Positions 24,985-34,731 of a DNA stretch of 64,000 nucleotides are shown here, one piece after another. The position numbers and the translations under genes are program-made. The notes under the pieces were generated by a model that saw only the letters and a list, made by a program, of their open reading frames with translations, ran no database searches and was not told where the DNA came from. This DNA comes from Streptosporangium sandarakinum (GTDB taxonomy: Bacteria > Actinomycetota > Actinomycetes > Streptosporangiales > Streptosporangiaceae): contig NZ_JACCCO010000003.1 in NCBI RefSeq assembly GCF_013409935.1, positions 1,054,001 through 1,118,000 on the forward strand, written 5' to 3'. Each line of letters begins with the position of its first letter. Position 1 is the stretch's first letter.

Positions 24985-27096
24985 TCAGTTTCCCGTCGTC
25001 TCGCCCTTGTCGGCCCCGGTCCGGGCGAGGCTCGCCTTGGCGGCGGCGGCCACGCGCTCGGCGGTCAGGCCGAACTGCTCGTACAGGGTCTTGTAGGGGG
25101 CCGAGGCACCGAAGTGCTCCAGTCCCACGACTTCCCCTTCATCTCCCACGAACTGCCGCCAGCCCAGCGTGATTCCCGCCTCCACCGCGACGCGGGCGCG
25201 GACCGACGGGGGCAGCACCAGCTGCTTGTAGGCGGTGTCCTGCTCCTGGAACCACTCGACGCACGGCATGGACACCACGCGGGCCGGGATGCCCTCCTCC
25301 TCCAGCAGCTTCCGGGCGCCGACGGCCAGCTCGACCTCCGAGCCGGTGGCGATGAGGATCACCGCGGGCTGGCCGGTGGAGGCCTCCTCCAGCACGTAGG
25401 CGCCCTTGGCGACCTTGTCGTGGTCGCGGGTGCCCTCGTAGACCGGGAGGTTCTGCCGGGTCAGCGCGAGACCGGCCGGGCGGTCGGTGTGCTCCAGCAC
25501 GGCGCGCCAGGCGGCGGCCGTCTCGTTGGCGTCGGCCGGGCGGACGATGTCCAGGCCCGGGATGCCGCGCAGCGCCCACAGCTGCTCGATCGGCTGGTGG
25601 GTGGGGCCGTCCTCGCCCAGGCCGATGGAGTCGTGCGTCCACACGTAGGTGACCGGCAGCTTCATCAGCGCGGCGAGCCGTACCGAGGGCCGCATGTAGT
25701 CGCTGAAGACCAGGAACGTGCCACCGTAGGGGCGGGTGCCGCCGTGCAGCGCGATGCCGTTGAGGATCGCCCCCATGCCGTGCTCGCGGATGCCGAAGTG
25801 CAGCGTCCGGCCGTAGCGGCTGCCGGGGAACTCCTTGGTCTGGTACTCCTCGGGGATGAAGGACGGCTCGCCCTTCATCGTGGTGTTGTTGGACTCGGCG
25901 AGGTCGGCCGAGCCGCCCCACAGCTCCGGCAGGACCGGCGCGAGGCTGTTGAGCACCTCGCCGGAGGCCTTGCGGGTGGCGACGGACGCGCCGGGCTCGA
26001 ACGTCGGCAGCGCCTCGGTCCAGCCGGCCGGCAGCCGCCGGTGGCTGATCCGGTCGAACTCCGCCGCCCGCTCGGGGTTGGCCTCCCGCCAGCTCGTGTA
26101 GGCCTTCTCCCACTCCTGGCGGGCCGCCCGGCCGCGCTCGACGACCTTGCGGGTGTGCTCCAGCACCTCCGCGGGGACGTCGAAGCTCTTCTCCGGGTCC
26201 ATCCCCATGATCTGCTTGGTGGCGGAGATCTCCGCGGCGCCCAGGGCCGACCCGTGGGCCTTGCCGGTGTTCTGCTTGTTGGGCGCGGGCCAGCCGATGA
26301 TGGTGCGCAGGCGGATGAACGACGGCCTGCCGGTCTCGGCGCGGGCGGCCTCCAGGGCCTGGTTCAGCGCCTCGACGTTCTCGCTGTACTCGCCGTCGCC
26401 GGTCCAGTCGACGGTCTGGACGTGCCAGCCGTAGGCCTCGTAACGCTTGGCGATGTCCTCGCTCAGCGCGATCTGGGTGTCGTCCTCGATCGAGATGTGG
26501 TTGCTGTCGAAGACGACGACGAGGTTGCCCAGCTTCTGGTGGGCGGCGATGGCGCTGACCTCGTGGCTGACGCCCTCCTCGATGTCCCCCTCGGAGGCGA
26601 TGCACCAGATCATGTGGTCGAACGGGCTGGTGCCCTCGGGGGCGTCGGGGTCGAACAGGCCCCGCTCGCGGCGGGCGGCCATGGCCATGCCCACGGCGTT
26701 GCCGATGCCCTGGCCCAGCGGGCCGGTGGTGGTCTCCACGCCGGCGGTGTGGCCGTACTCGGGGTGACCCGGGGTGAGGCTGTTCCACTGCCGCAGCGAC
26801 TTCAGGTCGTCGAGGCTCAGGCCGTAGCCCGACAGGAAGAGCTGGATGTACAGGGTGAGGCTGGAGTGACCGGCCGAGAGGACGAACCGGTCGCGCCCCA
26901 CCCACGTCGGGTCGGAGGGGTCGTGCCGCATCGCCTTCTGGAACAGGAGGTAGGCGGCGGGGGCCAGGCTCATGGCGGTGCCGGGGTGGCCCGACCCCGC
27001 TTTCTCTACCGCGTCCATCGCCAGAGCCCGTACGACGTCGACCGCCCTGCGGTCGAGGTCGTTCCATTCAAGGGTTGGCACGAGTTCGCTGCTCAA
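24985..27096 (-). CDS. tkt: Transketolase
   Basis: Thiamine-diphosphate enzyme moving two-carbon units between sugar phosphates. The 703-residue protein has the cofactor-binding segment [34 protein letters not shown] at the N-terminus, and the pyrimidine domain with [11 protein letters not shown] and [21 protein letters not shown] chose TTG at 27096 because GGAG lies nine bases upstream and the conserved protein starts at once ([19 protein letters not shown]); the open frame to 27351 has no homologous sequence. It heads the tkt-tal-pgi-zwf-opcA operon and is divergent from ctaB. Confidence 0.96.
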   Translation of the reverse strand: MSSELVPTLEWNDLDRRAVDVVRALAMDAVEKAGSGHPGTAMSLAPAAYLLFQKAMRHDPSDPTWVGRDRFVLSAGHSSLTLYIQLFLSGYGLSLDDLKSLRQWNSLTPGHPEYGHTAGVETTTGPLGQGIGNAVGMAMAARRERGLFDPDAPEGTSPFDHMIWCIASEGDIEEGVSHEVSAIAAHQKLGNLVVVFDSNHISIEDDTQIALSEDIAKRYEAYGWHVQTVDWTGDGEYSENVEALNQALEAARAETGRPSFIRLRTIIGWPAPNKQNTGKAHGSALGAAEISATKQIMGMDPEKSFDVPAEVLEHTRKVVERGRAARQEWEKAYTSWREANPERAAEFDRISHRRLPAGWTEALPTFEPGASVATRKASGEVLNSLAPVLPELWGGSADLAESNNTTMKGEPSFIPEEYQTKEFPGSRYGRTLHFGIREHGMGAILNGIALHGGTRPYGGTFLVFSDYMRPSVRLAALMKLPVTYVWTHDSIGLGEDGPTHQPIEQLWALRGIPGLDIVRPADANETAAAWRAVLEHTDRPAGLALTRQNLPVYEGTRDHDKVAKGAYVLEEASTGQPAVILIATGSEVELAVGARKLLEEEGIPARVVSMPCVEWFQEQDTAYKQLVLPPSVRARVAVEAGITLGWRQFVGDEGEVVGLEHFGASAPYKTLYEQFGLTAERVAAAAKASLARTGADKGETTGN

Positions 27097-27311
27097 GTGC
27101 TCGATCTCCGGATCTAGTCGTGTGATGGTGGCGCCGGTTTGGCTTTTCCCGCCCACACCGGACCCTAACGGGTCGGCCTCCTCAGCGTCGCGCAGGCCGA
27201 TCGGCGGCGGCTCCGCCGGGCGTTCACCAGCGCGGACGACTCCCGGGGGACTCCCCGCGGCCGTCCGCTCACGCCGCTTTCCGCACCCTGTGCCGGGACC
27301 GCCCCTCTCAG

Positions 27312-27323
27312 CAACTACAGTTG
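27312..27323. promoter_or_regulatory. Palindrome CAACT-AC-AGTTG in tkt-ctaB divergent region
   Basis: The 316-bp region between tkt (start 27096) and ctaB (start 27413) must hold the promoters of both. A perfect 5-bp-arm palindrome with a 2-base centre lies at 27312-27323, 89 bp before ctaB. It may be an operator. No promoter with good hexamers is obvious to me here. Confidence 0.3.
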
Positions 27324-27412
27324 AGACCTCAAGGCTGGCTGGTGCCCGCATTCACGGATCCGCTCTAATCAGAGGTTACGCGTTGACCCCGCACGTGCTG
27401 GAAGCGCCTTAG

Positions 27413-28369
27413 ATGGTGCTGACCGACAAGCAACCGACGACGGCCCCGCTTCGCGCGGGCGCGGCGGCGTCCGCCGCTCCGCGCTCGTTCGGCGCCGTCG
27501 TGAAGGCATACGTCGCCCTCACCAAGCCGCGGATCATCGAACTGCTGCTGATCACGACGCTGCCGGTGATGTTCATGGCCGCGCGGGGCCTTCCCCCGCT
27601 GTGGACGGCCGTCTCGACCCTGGTCTTCGGCACCCTGTCGGCGGGCAGCGCCAACGCGCTGAACTGCTACATCGACCGCGACATCGACGCGGCGATGCGC
27701 CGCACCCGACGCCGGCCGCTGGCCCGCGAGCAGGTCCCGCCGCGTAACGCGCTGGTCTTCGGCGTCGTTCTCGGCATCCTGTCCACTCTTGGCCTGGGCT
27801 TTGCGGTGAATTGGCTCGCGGCGGGTCTCTCCCTGGCCGCGAACCTGTTCTACGTGTTCGTCTACTCGATGCTCCTGAAGCGCCGCACCCCGCAGAACGT
27901 CGTCTGGGGCGGCATCGCCGGCTGCATGCCGGTGCTGATCGGCTGGGCGGGCATCACCGGCGACGTCGGCTGGGCCCCCGTGGTTCTGTTCGGGGTGGTG
28001 TTCTTCTGGACGCCCCCGCACACCTGGACCCTCGCCATGCGCTACCGGGAGGACTACGCCGCGGCGAACGTCCCGATGCTGCCGGTGGTCGCCACCGAGC
28101 GCCGCGTGGTGCTGGAGAGCCTGGCCTACACCTGGGCCACGGTGCTGTGCTCGCTGCTGCTGTGGCCGGTGGCCCACACCACCCTGCTCTACCCCGCCGT
28201 GGCGGCCGTCCTCGGCGGCGCCTGCCTGTGGGAGGTCTACCGCCTCCTCGGCCGGGTCAAGGCCGGCAAGACCGGGGTGGACCTGCGCCCGATGCGCTTC
28301 TTCCACTGGTCCAACGCCTACCTGGCGCTGCTCTTCCTCACCGTCGCCATCGACTCGATGCTCGTCTGA
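27413..28369 (+). CDS. ctaB: Protoheme IX farnesyltransferase (heme O synthase)
   Basis: Integral membrane enzyme attaching a farnesyl group to heme b to make heme O for cytochrome oxidase. The 318-residue protein has about nine hydrophobic helices. The prenyl-diphosphate-binding motif [18 protein letters not shown] is near residue 82, and a conserved [18 protein letters not shown] follows near residue 200. ATG at 27413 with GGAAGC upstream. ctaA, the next enzyme of the pathway, is 3 kb away; the two flank a protease-like and a SanA-like gene. Confidence 0.96.
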   Translation: MVLTDKQPTTAPLRAGAAASAAPRSFGAVVKAYVALTKPRIIELLLITTLPVMFMAARGLPPLWTAVSTLVFGTLSAGSANALNCYIDRDIDAAMRRTRRRPLAREQVPPRNALVFGVVLGILSTLGLGFAVNWLAAGLSLAANLFYVFVYSMLLKRRTPQNVVWGGIAGCMPVLIGWAGITGDVGWAPVVLFGVVFFWTPPHTWTLAMRYREDYAAANVPMLPVVATERRVVLESLAYTWATVLCSLLLWPVAHTTLLYPAVAAVLGGACLWEVYRLLGRVKAGKTGVDLRPMRFFHWSNAYLALLFLTVAIDSMLV

Positions 28370-28536
28370 TCCGGCCCGCCCGCGCCGGGCCGTTCGGGGC
28401 GGGACCGTACGGGGCCGGGGCGGGGGCCGCCTCCGGGTGACCGTACGGAGCCGGGGAGATGACCGCTCGCGGCCAGGGCGGCCCCCGGAGGGGGCGGGAT
28501 TGGGACACCTCGTGGTTGTTCCGTTACGGTTGCCAC

Positions 28537-29685
28537 ATGGCGAGCCGTGACCCCCGGTGGGTGCTGAGGGACCGCCCGTCCGTCGCGCTGATCTCCGGGC
28601 TCGTCGTGACCGGGCTGTGCGCGCTGGCGTCGTTCTCCTTCGACGTGCTCAACGGCGACCCGGTGTACTTCTTCATCGCGCTCGCCCTGGCCCTGGCGCC
28701 CGTGCCGGTGCTGCTGGCGGCCGTGCTGGCGCTGGACCGCATGGAGCCCGAGCCGCGCAGCAACCTCGTCTTCGCCTTCGCCTGGGGCGCGGGCGTGGCG
28801 GTGCTGGTCGCCGGCCTGATCAACTCCTTCAACCTGCTCTACATCGAGAACGCCGCCCAGCTGGGCCCGGGCGCGGCCCGCGCCGTCGCGGCCACCTTCG
28901 GTGCGCCGGTGGTCGAGGAGACGATGAAGGGCCTGGTGCTGCTGGGCCTGCTGCGGTTCCGCCGGGCCGAGCTGGACGGGCCCACCGACGGCGTCATCTA
29001 CGCGAGCATGGTCGGCCTGGGCTTCGCGATGAGCGAGAACGTCAGCTACTACATCGCCGCCCTGTCGGAGGCCGGCGCGCACGGCCTTGCGGTGACGGTC
29101 GTGCTGCGGGGCGTGCTGTCGCCGTTCGCCCACCCGCTGTTCACCTCGATGATCGGCGTCGCGGTGGCCTACGCCGCGCTGCGCCGCGGTCCGGGCAGGA
29201 CCTGGGTGGTCCTGGCGGGCTGGGCCGGGGCGATGCTGTTGCACGGCATCTGGAACGGTTTCACCACCTACGCCGGCATCACCGGCCTGGCCGTGGCCTA
29301 CCTGCTGCTGATGGTCGTGCTGGTGGTGCTCATCGTGATCGTCTTCCGCGACCGCAAGCGCATCGTCGGCCTGATCCAGACCTACCTGCCCGCCTACCAG
29401 CCGACCGGCCTGGTGGGCCCGTACGACGTCTTCATGCTGTCGTCGCTGCCGGCCCGCCGCGAGGCGCGCGACTGGGCCAGGAACCACGGCGGCCGGGCCG
29501 GGCTGCGGGCGATGAGCGACTTCCAGCTCGCCGCGACCGAGCTGGGGCTGCTGCACGAGCGGGCCCGGCGCGGCGTGATCGACGAGCGGACGTTCGACGA
29601 GGAACAGCAGGCGCTGCTGCGGTGCATCGCCGGCGCCCGCGCGTCCTTCCCGGCGCCCGCGCGGACGTCCCCGCCCGGCCGCTGA
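28537..29685 (+). CDS. PrsW-family intramembrane metalloprotease
   Basis: Multi-pass membrane protein of 382 residues related to PrsW, the protease that cleaves anti-sigma factors in Bacillus. The putative active-site motif is VVEETMKG (EExxK), with conserved SENVSYY, FAHPLFTSMIG and HGIWNGF in later helices, consistent with the CPBP/PrsW metalloprotease superfamily. About eight helices are followed by a cytoplasmic tail of about 100 residues with helical segments (SDFQLAATELGLLHERARRG). ATG at 28537; the open frame before it lacks family sequence. The substrate is unknown. Confidence 0.88.
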   Translation: MASRDPRWVLRDRPSVALISGLVVTGLCALASFSFDVLNGDPVYFFIALALALAPVPVLLAAVLALDRMEPEPRSNLVFAFAWGAGVAVLVAGLINSFNLLYIENAAQLGPGAARAVAATFGAPVVEETMKGLVLLGLLRFRRAELDGPTDGVIYASMVGLGFAMSENVSYYIAALSEAGAHGLAVTVVLRGVLSPFAHPLFTSMIGVAVAYAALRRGPGRTWVVLAGWAGAMLLHGIWNGFTTYAGITGLAVAYLLLMVVLVVLIVIVFRDRKRIVGLIQTYLPAYQPTGLVGPYDVFMLSSLPARREARDWARNHGGRAGLRAMSDFQLAATELGLLHERARRGVIDERTFDEEQQALLRCIAGARASFPAPARTSPPGR

Positions 29686-29707
29686 GCCGTCCGTACGGGG
29701 CCCGCCG

Positions 29708-29733
29708 GGCGGCCGGTCGCCCACCCGGCCGCC
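29708..29733. terminator. Hairpin and adjoining 18-bp palindrome between convergent genes
   Basis: GGCGGCCGG at 29708-29716 pairs with CCGGCCGCC at 29725-29733 around an 8-base loop, 22 bp after the protease stop. The perfect 18-bp palindrome GCCGTCCGTACGGACGGC follows at 29736-29753. Both sit before the convergent SanA-like gene, so a bidirectional terminator is likely. Confidence 0.5.
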
Positions 29734-29786
29734 GGGCCGTCCGTACGGACGGCCCGGGCAGGAACCCCCGTCCCTTTCAAGCTCGC

Positions 29787-30476
29787 TCAGGGCGCGCCGG
29801 CGGCCCGGAGCGCGGCGTCCAGGGTCGTCTCGCGCGGCCCGGGGAAGACGGGGGAGGAGCGCAGCGCCGCGTCCAGCATGGCCTTGGCCGAGGCGCCGAA
29901 CTCGCGGACGGCGTAGGCATAGGTGGTGGAGGCCCACCGCCGCGAGGAGTCGTCGCCGACGCCGAAGGTCGAAAGCCCCGCCGCCCGGCACAGCGCGACG
30001 GCCCGGGGCAGGTGGAAGACCTGGCTCACCACGGTCACCCGGGTGGCCCCGAAGACCTCGCGGGCCCGCACGCACGAGTCCCAGGTGTCGAAGCCGGCGT
30101 GGTCGAGGACGAGCGCGCGGTCGGGGACGCCGCGGGCGAGGAGGTAGTCGCGCATCACGGTCGGCTCGTCGTAGCCGGGGCGGCCGTTGTCGCCCGACAG
30201 CAGGATCGCCCGGACCCTGCCCGCCCGGTACAGCTCGGCGGAGACGTCCAGGCGGCGGGCGAGCATGGGGGTGGGGGTCCGGCCGTTGACCCTGGCGCCC
30301 AGCACCAGCGCCACCGGCGCCCGCGGGACCTCCGACAGCCAGCCGGGGGAGGTGTCGGCGACCGTCCGGTGCCCGGAGCTGACCAGCCACGCCCAGGTCA
30401 TCGGGGCGAGCGCCAGCATGCTCAGCAGGACGGCGGCCAGGTAGGAACGCCGGAGGAGTCTGCGGGAAGGCTGCAT
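29787..30476 (-). CDS. SanA/YdcF-like (DUF218) membrane-anchored protein
   Basis: Predicted 229-residue protein with one N-terminal membrane anchor (about residues 12-32) and a DUF218 domain: PVALVLGARVNGRTPTPMLA, AILLSGDNGRPGYDEPTVM, LDHAGFDTWDSCVRA and VSQVFHLPRAVALC. SanA/VanZ-independent relatives influence envelope barrier function in Gram-negatives, but the biochemical activity is not established. ATG at 30476. It lies 158 bp downstream of ctaA on the same strand, across a tandem repeat. Confidence 0.88.
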   Translation of the reverse strand: MQPSRRLLRRSYLAAVLLSMLALAPMTWAWLVSSGHRTVADTSPGWLSEVPRAPVALVLGARVNGRTPTPMLARRLDVSAELYRAGRVRAILLSGDNGRPGYDEPTVMRDYLLARGVPDRALVLDHAGFDTWDSCVRAREVFGATRVTVVSQVFHLPRAVALCRAAGLSTFGVGDDSSRRWASTTYAYAVREFGASAKAMLDAALRSSPVFPGPRETTLDAALRAAGAP

Positions 30477-30518
30477 ACGCCCATTGTCCCGGTGCGTGCG
30501 CCGACTGTCCCGATCATG

Positions 30519-30639
30519 CCGGGATATGGCCGGTCCGCCCCGGTCCGGCGGTGGTCTCCGTCACGGCCCCCGTCACGCGGGGATGTGGCCGGACCGCTCT
30601 GGTCCCCGGCCGCGGTCTTCGTCACGGCCCCCGGTCACG
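30519..30639. repeat. Two tandem ~60-bp imperfect repeats at the 3' end of ctaA
   Basis: Copies at about 30519-30577 and 30578-30639 share the blocks GGGATRTGGCCGG, the CGGTCTTCGTCACGGCCCCC-like segment and GTCACG. The second copy contains the ctaA stop codon (30635-30637), so the tail of the gene appears to have been duplicated just downstream and to have diverged. No function evident. Confidence 0.5.
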
Positions 30640-31624
30640 CCGGGACGGGGTCGAGCCTCTCCCGCTCGGCGGAGGGGACGGCGAGCGCGGGCCTGGCTCG
30701 CAGCGCGTACACCGCGCGCAGCGTGAAGATCCACACCAGCGTCGCGCCGAGCACGTGCACGCCGACCAGTACGGCGGGCACGGCCAGGAAGTACTGGACG
30801 TATCCCACGACCCCCTGGGCCAGCTCCACGCCCAGCAGCACCAGCGCCGCGCGCCGCGCGTGGGCCGGGGCGCCGCTCACCCGCAGGGTGAGCAGCAGGG
30901 CGAGGGTGAGCCCGAGGACGATGTAGACGACGTCGGCGTGCAGCCGGACCACCGCCTGGATGTCGAACGGGAACCGGGTGGCGATCTCGTCGCCGGAGTG
31001 GGGACCGGTGCCGGTCACCACGACGCCCACCACCAGCAGCACCGCCACCGCGGCGACCAGTACGTGGCCGAGGATCCGGATGTCACGGTGGACCAGCGAC
31101 TCGGGGGCGCCGTCGCCCTCCCCGGCGCGGACGTAGAGGGCGACGCAGGCGGCGAGCAGGGCGATGGAGAGCAGGAAGTGAACGCTCACCGTGACCGGGT
31201 TGAGCGCGCTGCGCACGACGAGGCCGCCCCAGACGGACTGCGCGACCACGCCGGCCGGCTGCGCCAGCGCCAGGCCGATGAGGACCCGGCGGCGGGGCGC
31301 GAGCCGGGCCGCGGCGATCAGGCAGCCCAGGCCGGCGGCCAGGACCAGGAAGGCCAGCAGCCGGTTGCCGAACTCGACGGCCATGTTGGCGGCCGAGATG
31401 CCGGAGTGGGCGGTCGGCAGCAGACTCTCGGGGGTGCACCGGGGCCAGGTCGGGCAGCCGAGGCCCGACTTGGTGACCCGCACGGCCGCGCCGGTCACGG
31501 TGATGCCGGCGTTGGCCACCACCGCGGCCAGCGCCCAGCGGCGCATGGTGGCGGTCGTGGGCGACCACATGGACAGCCACAGGTCCGCGGCACGGCGACG
31601 AGCCTGGTCGAAAAGGTGGTTCAC
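30635..31624 (-). CDS. ctaA: Heme A synthase (COX15/CtaA family)
   Basis: Membrane oxygenase converting heme O to heme A for the aa3 cytochrome oxidase. The 329-residue protein has about eight helices. The first helix pair contains NAGITVTGAAVRVTKSGLGC and PTWPRCTPESLLP; conserved heme-ligand histidine regions are AHSGISAANMAVEFGNR, VSVHFLLS, RLHADVVYIVLG and VGVHVLGATLVW. The paired cysteines in the first extracytoplasmic loop (C-PTWPR-C) match the redox-active type. Start is GTG at 31624. It ends at a duplicated segment and lies divergent from the hydroxyproline island. Confidence 0.94.
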   Translation of the reverse strand: MNHLFDQARRRAADLWLSMWSPTTATMRRWALAAVVANAGITVTGAAVRVTKSGLGCPTWPRCTPESLLPTAHSGISAANMAVEFGNRLLAFLVLAAGLGCLIAAARLAPRRRVLIGLALAQPAGVVAQSVWGGLVVRSALNPVTVSVHFLLSIALLAACVALYVRAGEGDGAPESLVHRDIRILGHVLVAAVAVLLVVGVVVTGTGPHSGDEIATRFPFDIQAVVRLHADVVYIVLGLTLALLLTLRVSGAPAHARRAALVLLGVELAQGVVGYVQYFLAVPAVLVGVHVLGATLVWIFTLRAVYALRARPALAVPSAERERLDPVPA

Positions 31625-31773
31625 GGCTCACATGCTAGGCGGCGCGGTGGATGGTCCCGCCTTCGCCCCCGGGCCGCCGGAGGCCGGGGCGGCGGGGTGG
31701 AAGCCGAGGGGAGCCGGACCGGAGGCCGCGCGATGCCGGGGCGGCCATGGGGTGGAATCGGGACGTGAAGGCA

Positions 31774-31802
31774 TTGATCGCCCTTGAGGTATGTGACATA
31801 GT
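31774..31802 (+). promoter_or_regulatory. Promoter with TATGTGACATA palindrome before D-hydroxyproline dehydrogenase genes
   Basis: TTGATC at 31774-31779 and CATAGT at 31797-31802 are spaced 17 bases, a plausible promoter. The perfect odd palindrome TATGTGACATA (31790-31800) overlaps the -10. Its core TGTGACAT recurs in the second promoter region of the island (complement of 36902-36909). Likely the binding site of a regulator of this island, most probably the GntR protein at 43769; inference. Confidence 0.5.
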
Positions 31803-31835
31803 ACCGGCGAGCCGGGCGAGGAAACGAGGTGGGTC

Positions 31836-33005
31836 GTGCCGGATGTCGTCGTGATCGGCGCCGGGGTGGTGGGCGCCGCCTGCGCCCATTACGCGGCGCG
31901 GGCCGGACTCGACGTGGTCGTGCTCGACCGCGGGCCGGTGGCCGGCGGCACGACCGGCGCCGGGGAGGGCAACGTGCTGGTCTCCGACAAGGAGCCCGGC
32001 CCCGAGCTCGACCTGGCCGTGCTGTCCGCCGGGCTGTGGCGCGAGCTGGCCGGGCTCGGCGGGTTCGAGTACGAGCCCAAGGGCGGCCTGGTCGTCGCCG
32101 AGGACGACGAGGTGCTGGCCGCCCTCACCGCGCTGGCCGCGGGGCAGGGCGTCGAGCACACCGTGGTCGACGCCGGGCGGCTCACCGACTACGAGCCCCA
32201 CCTGGCCCCGGGCTTCGCCGGGGGCGTGTTCTACCCCCAGGACGCCCAGGTCCAGCCCATGCTGGCCGCGGCCACGCTGCTCCGGGAGGGCGGCCGGGGC
32301 GCCGGGCGCGGCACGCTGAGCCTGCGCACCGGCGTCACGGTCACCGGGTTCCTCCGCGACGGCGAGCGCGTCACCGGCGTGCGGACCGACCGCGGCGACA
32401 TCCCCGCCGGGGCCGTCGTCAACGCCGCCGGGACCTGGGGCGGCGAGGTCGCCGCGCTGGCCGGGGTACACCTGCCGATCCTGCCGCGGCGCGGGTTCAT
32501 CCTGGTCACCGAGCCGCTGGACGAGCCGCTCGTGCTGCACAAGGTCTACACCGCCGCCTACGTCACCAACGTCGCCAGCGACTCGGCGGGCCTGGAGACC
32601 TCGGCCGTGGTCGAGGGCACCCCCTCCGGGCCGGTCCTCATCGGCGCCAGCCGCGAGCGGGTCGGCTTCGACCGCACGGTCTCGATCCCGGTCCTGGAAC
32701 GGCTCGCCCGCCAGGCCGTCGAACTGTTCCCCGCGCTGGCCGCGCGCCGGGTGATCCGCGCCTACTGCGGGTTCCGCCCCTACTGCCCCGACCACCTCCC
32801 GGTGATCGGCGAGGACCCCAGGGCCCCGGGGCTGTACCACGCCTGCGGCCACGAGGGCGCCGGCATCGGCCTGGCCCCGGCCACCGGGCACCTGATCGCC
32901 CAGGCCCTGACCGGCGCCCGGCCCGGCCTGGACCTGGACCCCTTCCGCCCGGACCGCTTCGACCCGGACCGTTCCGGCACCGGCACACCCGCCAAGGAGG
33001 GCTGA
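31836..33005 (+). CDS. D-hydroxyproline dehydrogenase-type FAD oxidoreductase subunit (DAO fold)
   Basis: Probable catalytic flavin subunit that oxidises cis-4-hydroxy-D-proline to pyrroline-4-hydroxy-2-carboxylate. The 389-residue protein has an N-terminal FAD motif VVVIGAGVVGAACAHYAARA, GTTGAGEGNVLVSDKEPGPE, and GLYHACGHEGAGIGLAPATG near the C-terminus. It is followed by a [2Fe-2S] subunit and a second FAD subunit; this triad is known in Pseudomonas hydroxyproline dehydrogenase and in octopine oxidase/HcnABC. The epimerase and DapA-like genes nearby support the hydroxyproline role. GTG at 31836 after AACGAGGTGGG. It overlaps the next gene by one base. Confidence 0.87.
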   Translation: MPDVVVIGAGVVGAACAHYAARAGLDVVVLDRGPVAGGTTGAGEGNVLVSDKEPGPELDLAVLSAGLWRELAGLGGFEYEPKGGLVVAEDDEVLAALTALAAGQGVEHTVVDAGRLTDYEPHLAPGFAGGVFYPQDAQVQPMLAAATLLREGGRGAGRGTLSLRTGVTVTGFLRDGERVTGVRTDRGDIPAGAVVNAAGTWGGEVAALAGVHLPILPRRGFILVTEPLDEPLVLHKVYTAAYVTNVASDSAGLETSAVVEGTPSGPVLIGASRERVGFDRTVSIPVLERLARQAVELFPALAARRVIRAYCGFRPYCPDHLPVIGEDPRAPGLYHACGHEGAGIGLAPATGHLIAQALTGARPGLDLDPFRPDRFDPDRSGTGTPAKEG

Positions 33006-33319
33006 TGCGGCCACCGTACGAGCTCGTGGGGGCGCGTCCCGACCCCGCGTTCGAGATCAGCGTGGACGGCAGGCCCGTCCCCGTCGTCCCCGGCCAGAGC
33101 GTCGGCGCCGCGCTGCACGCCGCGGGCGTCCGCTCCTGGCGCTCCACCCGGTTCGGGGGCCGCCCCCGGGGGCTGTTCTGCGGAATCGGGGTCTGCTTCG
33201 ACTGCCTGGTCACCGTCAACGACGTCCCCGCCCTGCGGGCCTGCGTGACCGAGGCCCGTCCGGGCGACCGGGTCCGCACGTCCGCGGCGGACTCCGGTCC
33301 GGAGGTGAGCGGCCGGTGA
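33005..33319 (+). CDS. [2Fe-2S] subunit of the D-hydroxyproline dehydrogenase
   Basis: Small 104-residue electron-transfer subunit of the (2Fe-2S)-binding/SoxA-HcnA type. The plant-ferredoxin-like ligand set is Cys59, Cys64, Cys67 and Cys80, in FCGIGVCFDCLVTVND and ALRACV. ATG at 33005 overlaps the upstream stop by one base (TGATG), and the downstream gene overlaps its stop as GTGA, so the three subunits are translationally coupled. It should pass electrons between the two flavin subunits. Confidence 0.92.
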   Translation: MRPPYELVGARPDPAFEISVDGRPVPVVPGQSVGAALHAAGVRSWRSTRFGGRPRGLFCGIGVCFDCLVTVNDVPALRACVTEARPGDRVRTSAADSGPEVSGR

Positions 33320-34731
33320 CGCGCGTGTACGACCTGGCCGTCATCGGCGCGGGGCCCGCCGGGGTCGCCGGCGCGCTGGAGGCGTCCCTCGCCGGGCTGG
33401 ACGTCGTGGTGATCGACGCCGCGCCCCGGCCCGGCGGGCAGTACCACCGCCACCTGCCCGACTCCTTCCACGCCCTGCGCCCCGGGGCGCTGCACCACGG
33501 CCTGGAGCGGTTCATGCGGCAGTGGGAGGCGCTGCGGTCGCGCGCCGAGATTCTGCTCGGCCACCGCGTCTGGGCGGTCGAGCGGACCGGCGGGGACGCG
33601 GCGGGAGGTACGGCGGGCGCCACGGTGACCGTGCGGTGCCTGGCCGGGGACCGCGAGGAGCGGCCCCGCGCGGTCCGCGCCCGCGCCCTGCTGATCGCCA
33701 CCGGCGCGCACGACCGGCCGCTGCCGTTCCCCGGCTGGGACCTGCCCGGCGTGCTCACCGCGGGCGGGGCCCAGGCGCTGCTCAAGGGCTCCCTGGTCGT
33801 GGCGGGCCGCAGGGTCGTGGTCTCCGGGACGGGCCCCTTCCTGCTGCCGGTCGCCGCCGGGCTGGCCAGGGCCGGCGCCGACGTGCGCGGCGTCTACGAG
33901 GCGGGCGGCCGGTTCGGCCTGGCCCGGCACCCGCTGCTCGCCGCGGGCAAGGCCGCCGAGGCCGCCGGCTACGCCGCCGTCCTGGCCCGCCACCGGGTGC
34001 CCTACCGAGGCCGCCACGCGGTCGTCGCCGCGCACGGCGAGGACACGCTGACCCACGTCACCGTGGCCCGGCTCGACGCGGACTGGCGGCCGGTCGCGAC
34101 GAGGACGGTCGAGTGCGACACCCTCGCCTGCGGCTACGGGTTCGTCCCCCAGCTGGAGCTGCCCGTCCAGCTCGGCTGCGCGACCCGCCGCGACGCCGAC
34201 GGCACCCCCGTCGTCGCGGTGGACGCGGGCCGGCGCACCAGCGTGCCCGGCGTCTACGCGGCGGGGGAGACCACCGGCGTCGGCGGCGCGGAGCTGGCCG
34301 AGGCCGAGGGCCGCCTGGCCGGCCGTACCGTCGCCGCCGACCGGGGCCTCCGCGTCCCGCCGCTGCCCGCCCTGGCGCGGCGCGTGGACCGGCTCGCGGC
34401 CTTCGCGCGGGCGCTGCACGAGGCCTACCCGGTACGGCCCGGCTGGCGCGACTGGCTGCGCGACGACACCCTGGTCTGCCGTTGCGAGGAGGTGCCGCTG
34501 TCGGCCGTGCGCGAGGCGCGCCGCCTGGGCGCCACCGACGCGCGCTCCGTCAAGCTTCTGGCCCGGCCCGGTATGGGCTGGTGCCAGGGCCGCATGTGCG
34601 GCTACGCCGTGGCGTGCCTGGCGGGCGAGGACCCCGCCGCGCCGCGGCGCCCGATCGCCCAGCCCGTCCGGCTCGGCGACCTCGCCGGCCTGGAACACCC
34701 CCTTCGGAAGGATGACCGTGATGACCCGTGA
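33316..34731 (+). CDS. FAD/NAD(P)-type oxidoreductase subunit with C-terminal BFD-like [2Fe-2S] domain
   Basis: Large subunit of the three-part dehydrogenase, 471 residues. The N-terminal FAD motif is DLAVIGAGPAGVAGALEASL, with GGQYHRHLPDSF, and ALLIATGAHDRPLPFPGWDLPGVL is typical of HcnB/octopine-oxidase subunit A proteins. A cysteine cluster near the C-terminus, LVCRCEEVPL and GWCQGRMCG, fits a bacterioferritin-associated-ferredoxin-like [2Fe-2S] site. GTG at 33316 overlaps the upstream stop. Its 3' end overlaps the next gene by 11 bp. Confidence 0.88.
   Translation: MTRVYDLAVIGAGPAGVAGALEASLAGLDVVVIDAAPRPGGQYHRHLPDSFHALRPGALHHGLERFMRQWEALRSRAEILLGHRVWAVERTGGDAAGGTAGATVTVRCLAGDREERPRAVRARALLIATGAHDRPLPFPGWDLPGVLTAGGAQALLKGSLVVAGRRVVVSGTGPFLLPVAAGLARAGADVRGVYEAGGRFGLARHPLLAAGKAAEAAGYAAVLARHRVPYRGRHAVVAAHGEDTLTHVTVARLDADWRPVATRTVECDTLACGYGFVPQLELPVQLGCATRRDADGTPVVAVDAGRRTSVPGVYAAGETTGVGGAELAEAEGRLAGRTVAADRGLRVPPLPALARRVDRLAAFARALHEAYPVRPGWRDWLRDDTLVCRCEEVPLSAVREARRLGATDARSVKLLARPGMGWCQGRMCGYAVACLAGEDPAAPRRPIAQPVRLGDLAGLEHPLRKDDRDDP

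Noticed and set aside
27097-27351. N-terminal extension of transketolase
   Set aside because: The open frame is not like transketolase; TTG at 27096 has GGAG upstream and begins the conserved sequence.
30551-31768. 405-codon plus-strand frame opposite ctaA
   Set aside because: Antisense shadow, Gly/Gln/Asp/Arg-rich, no hydrophobic or domain pattern.
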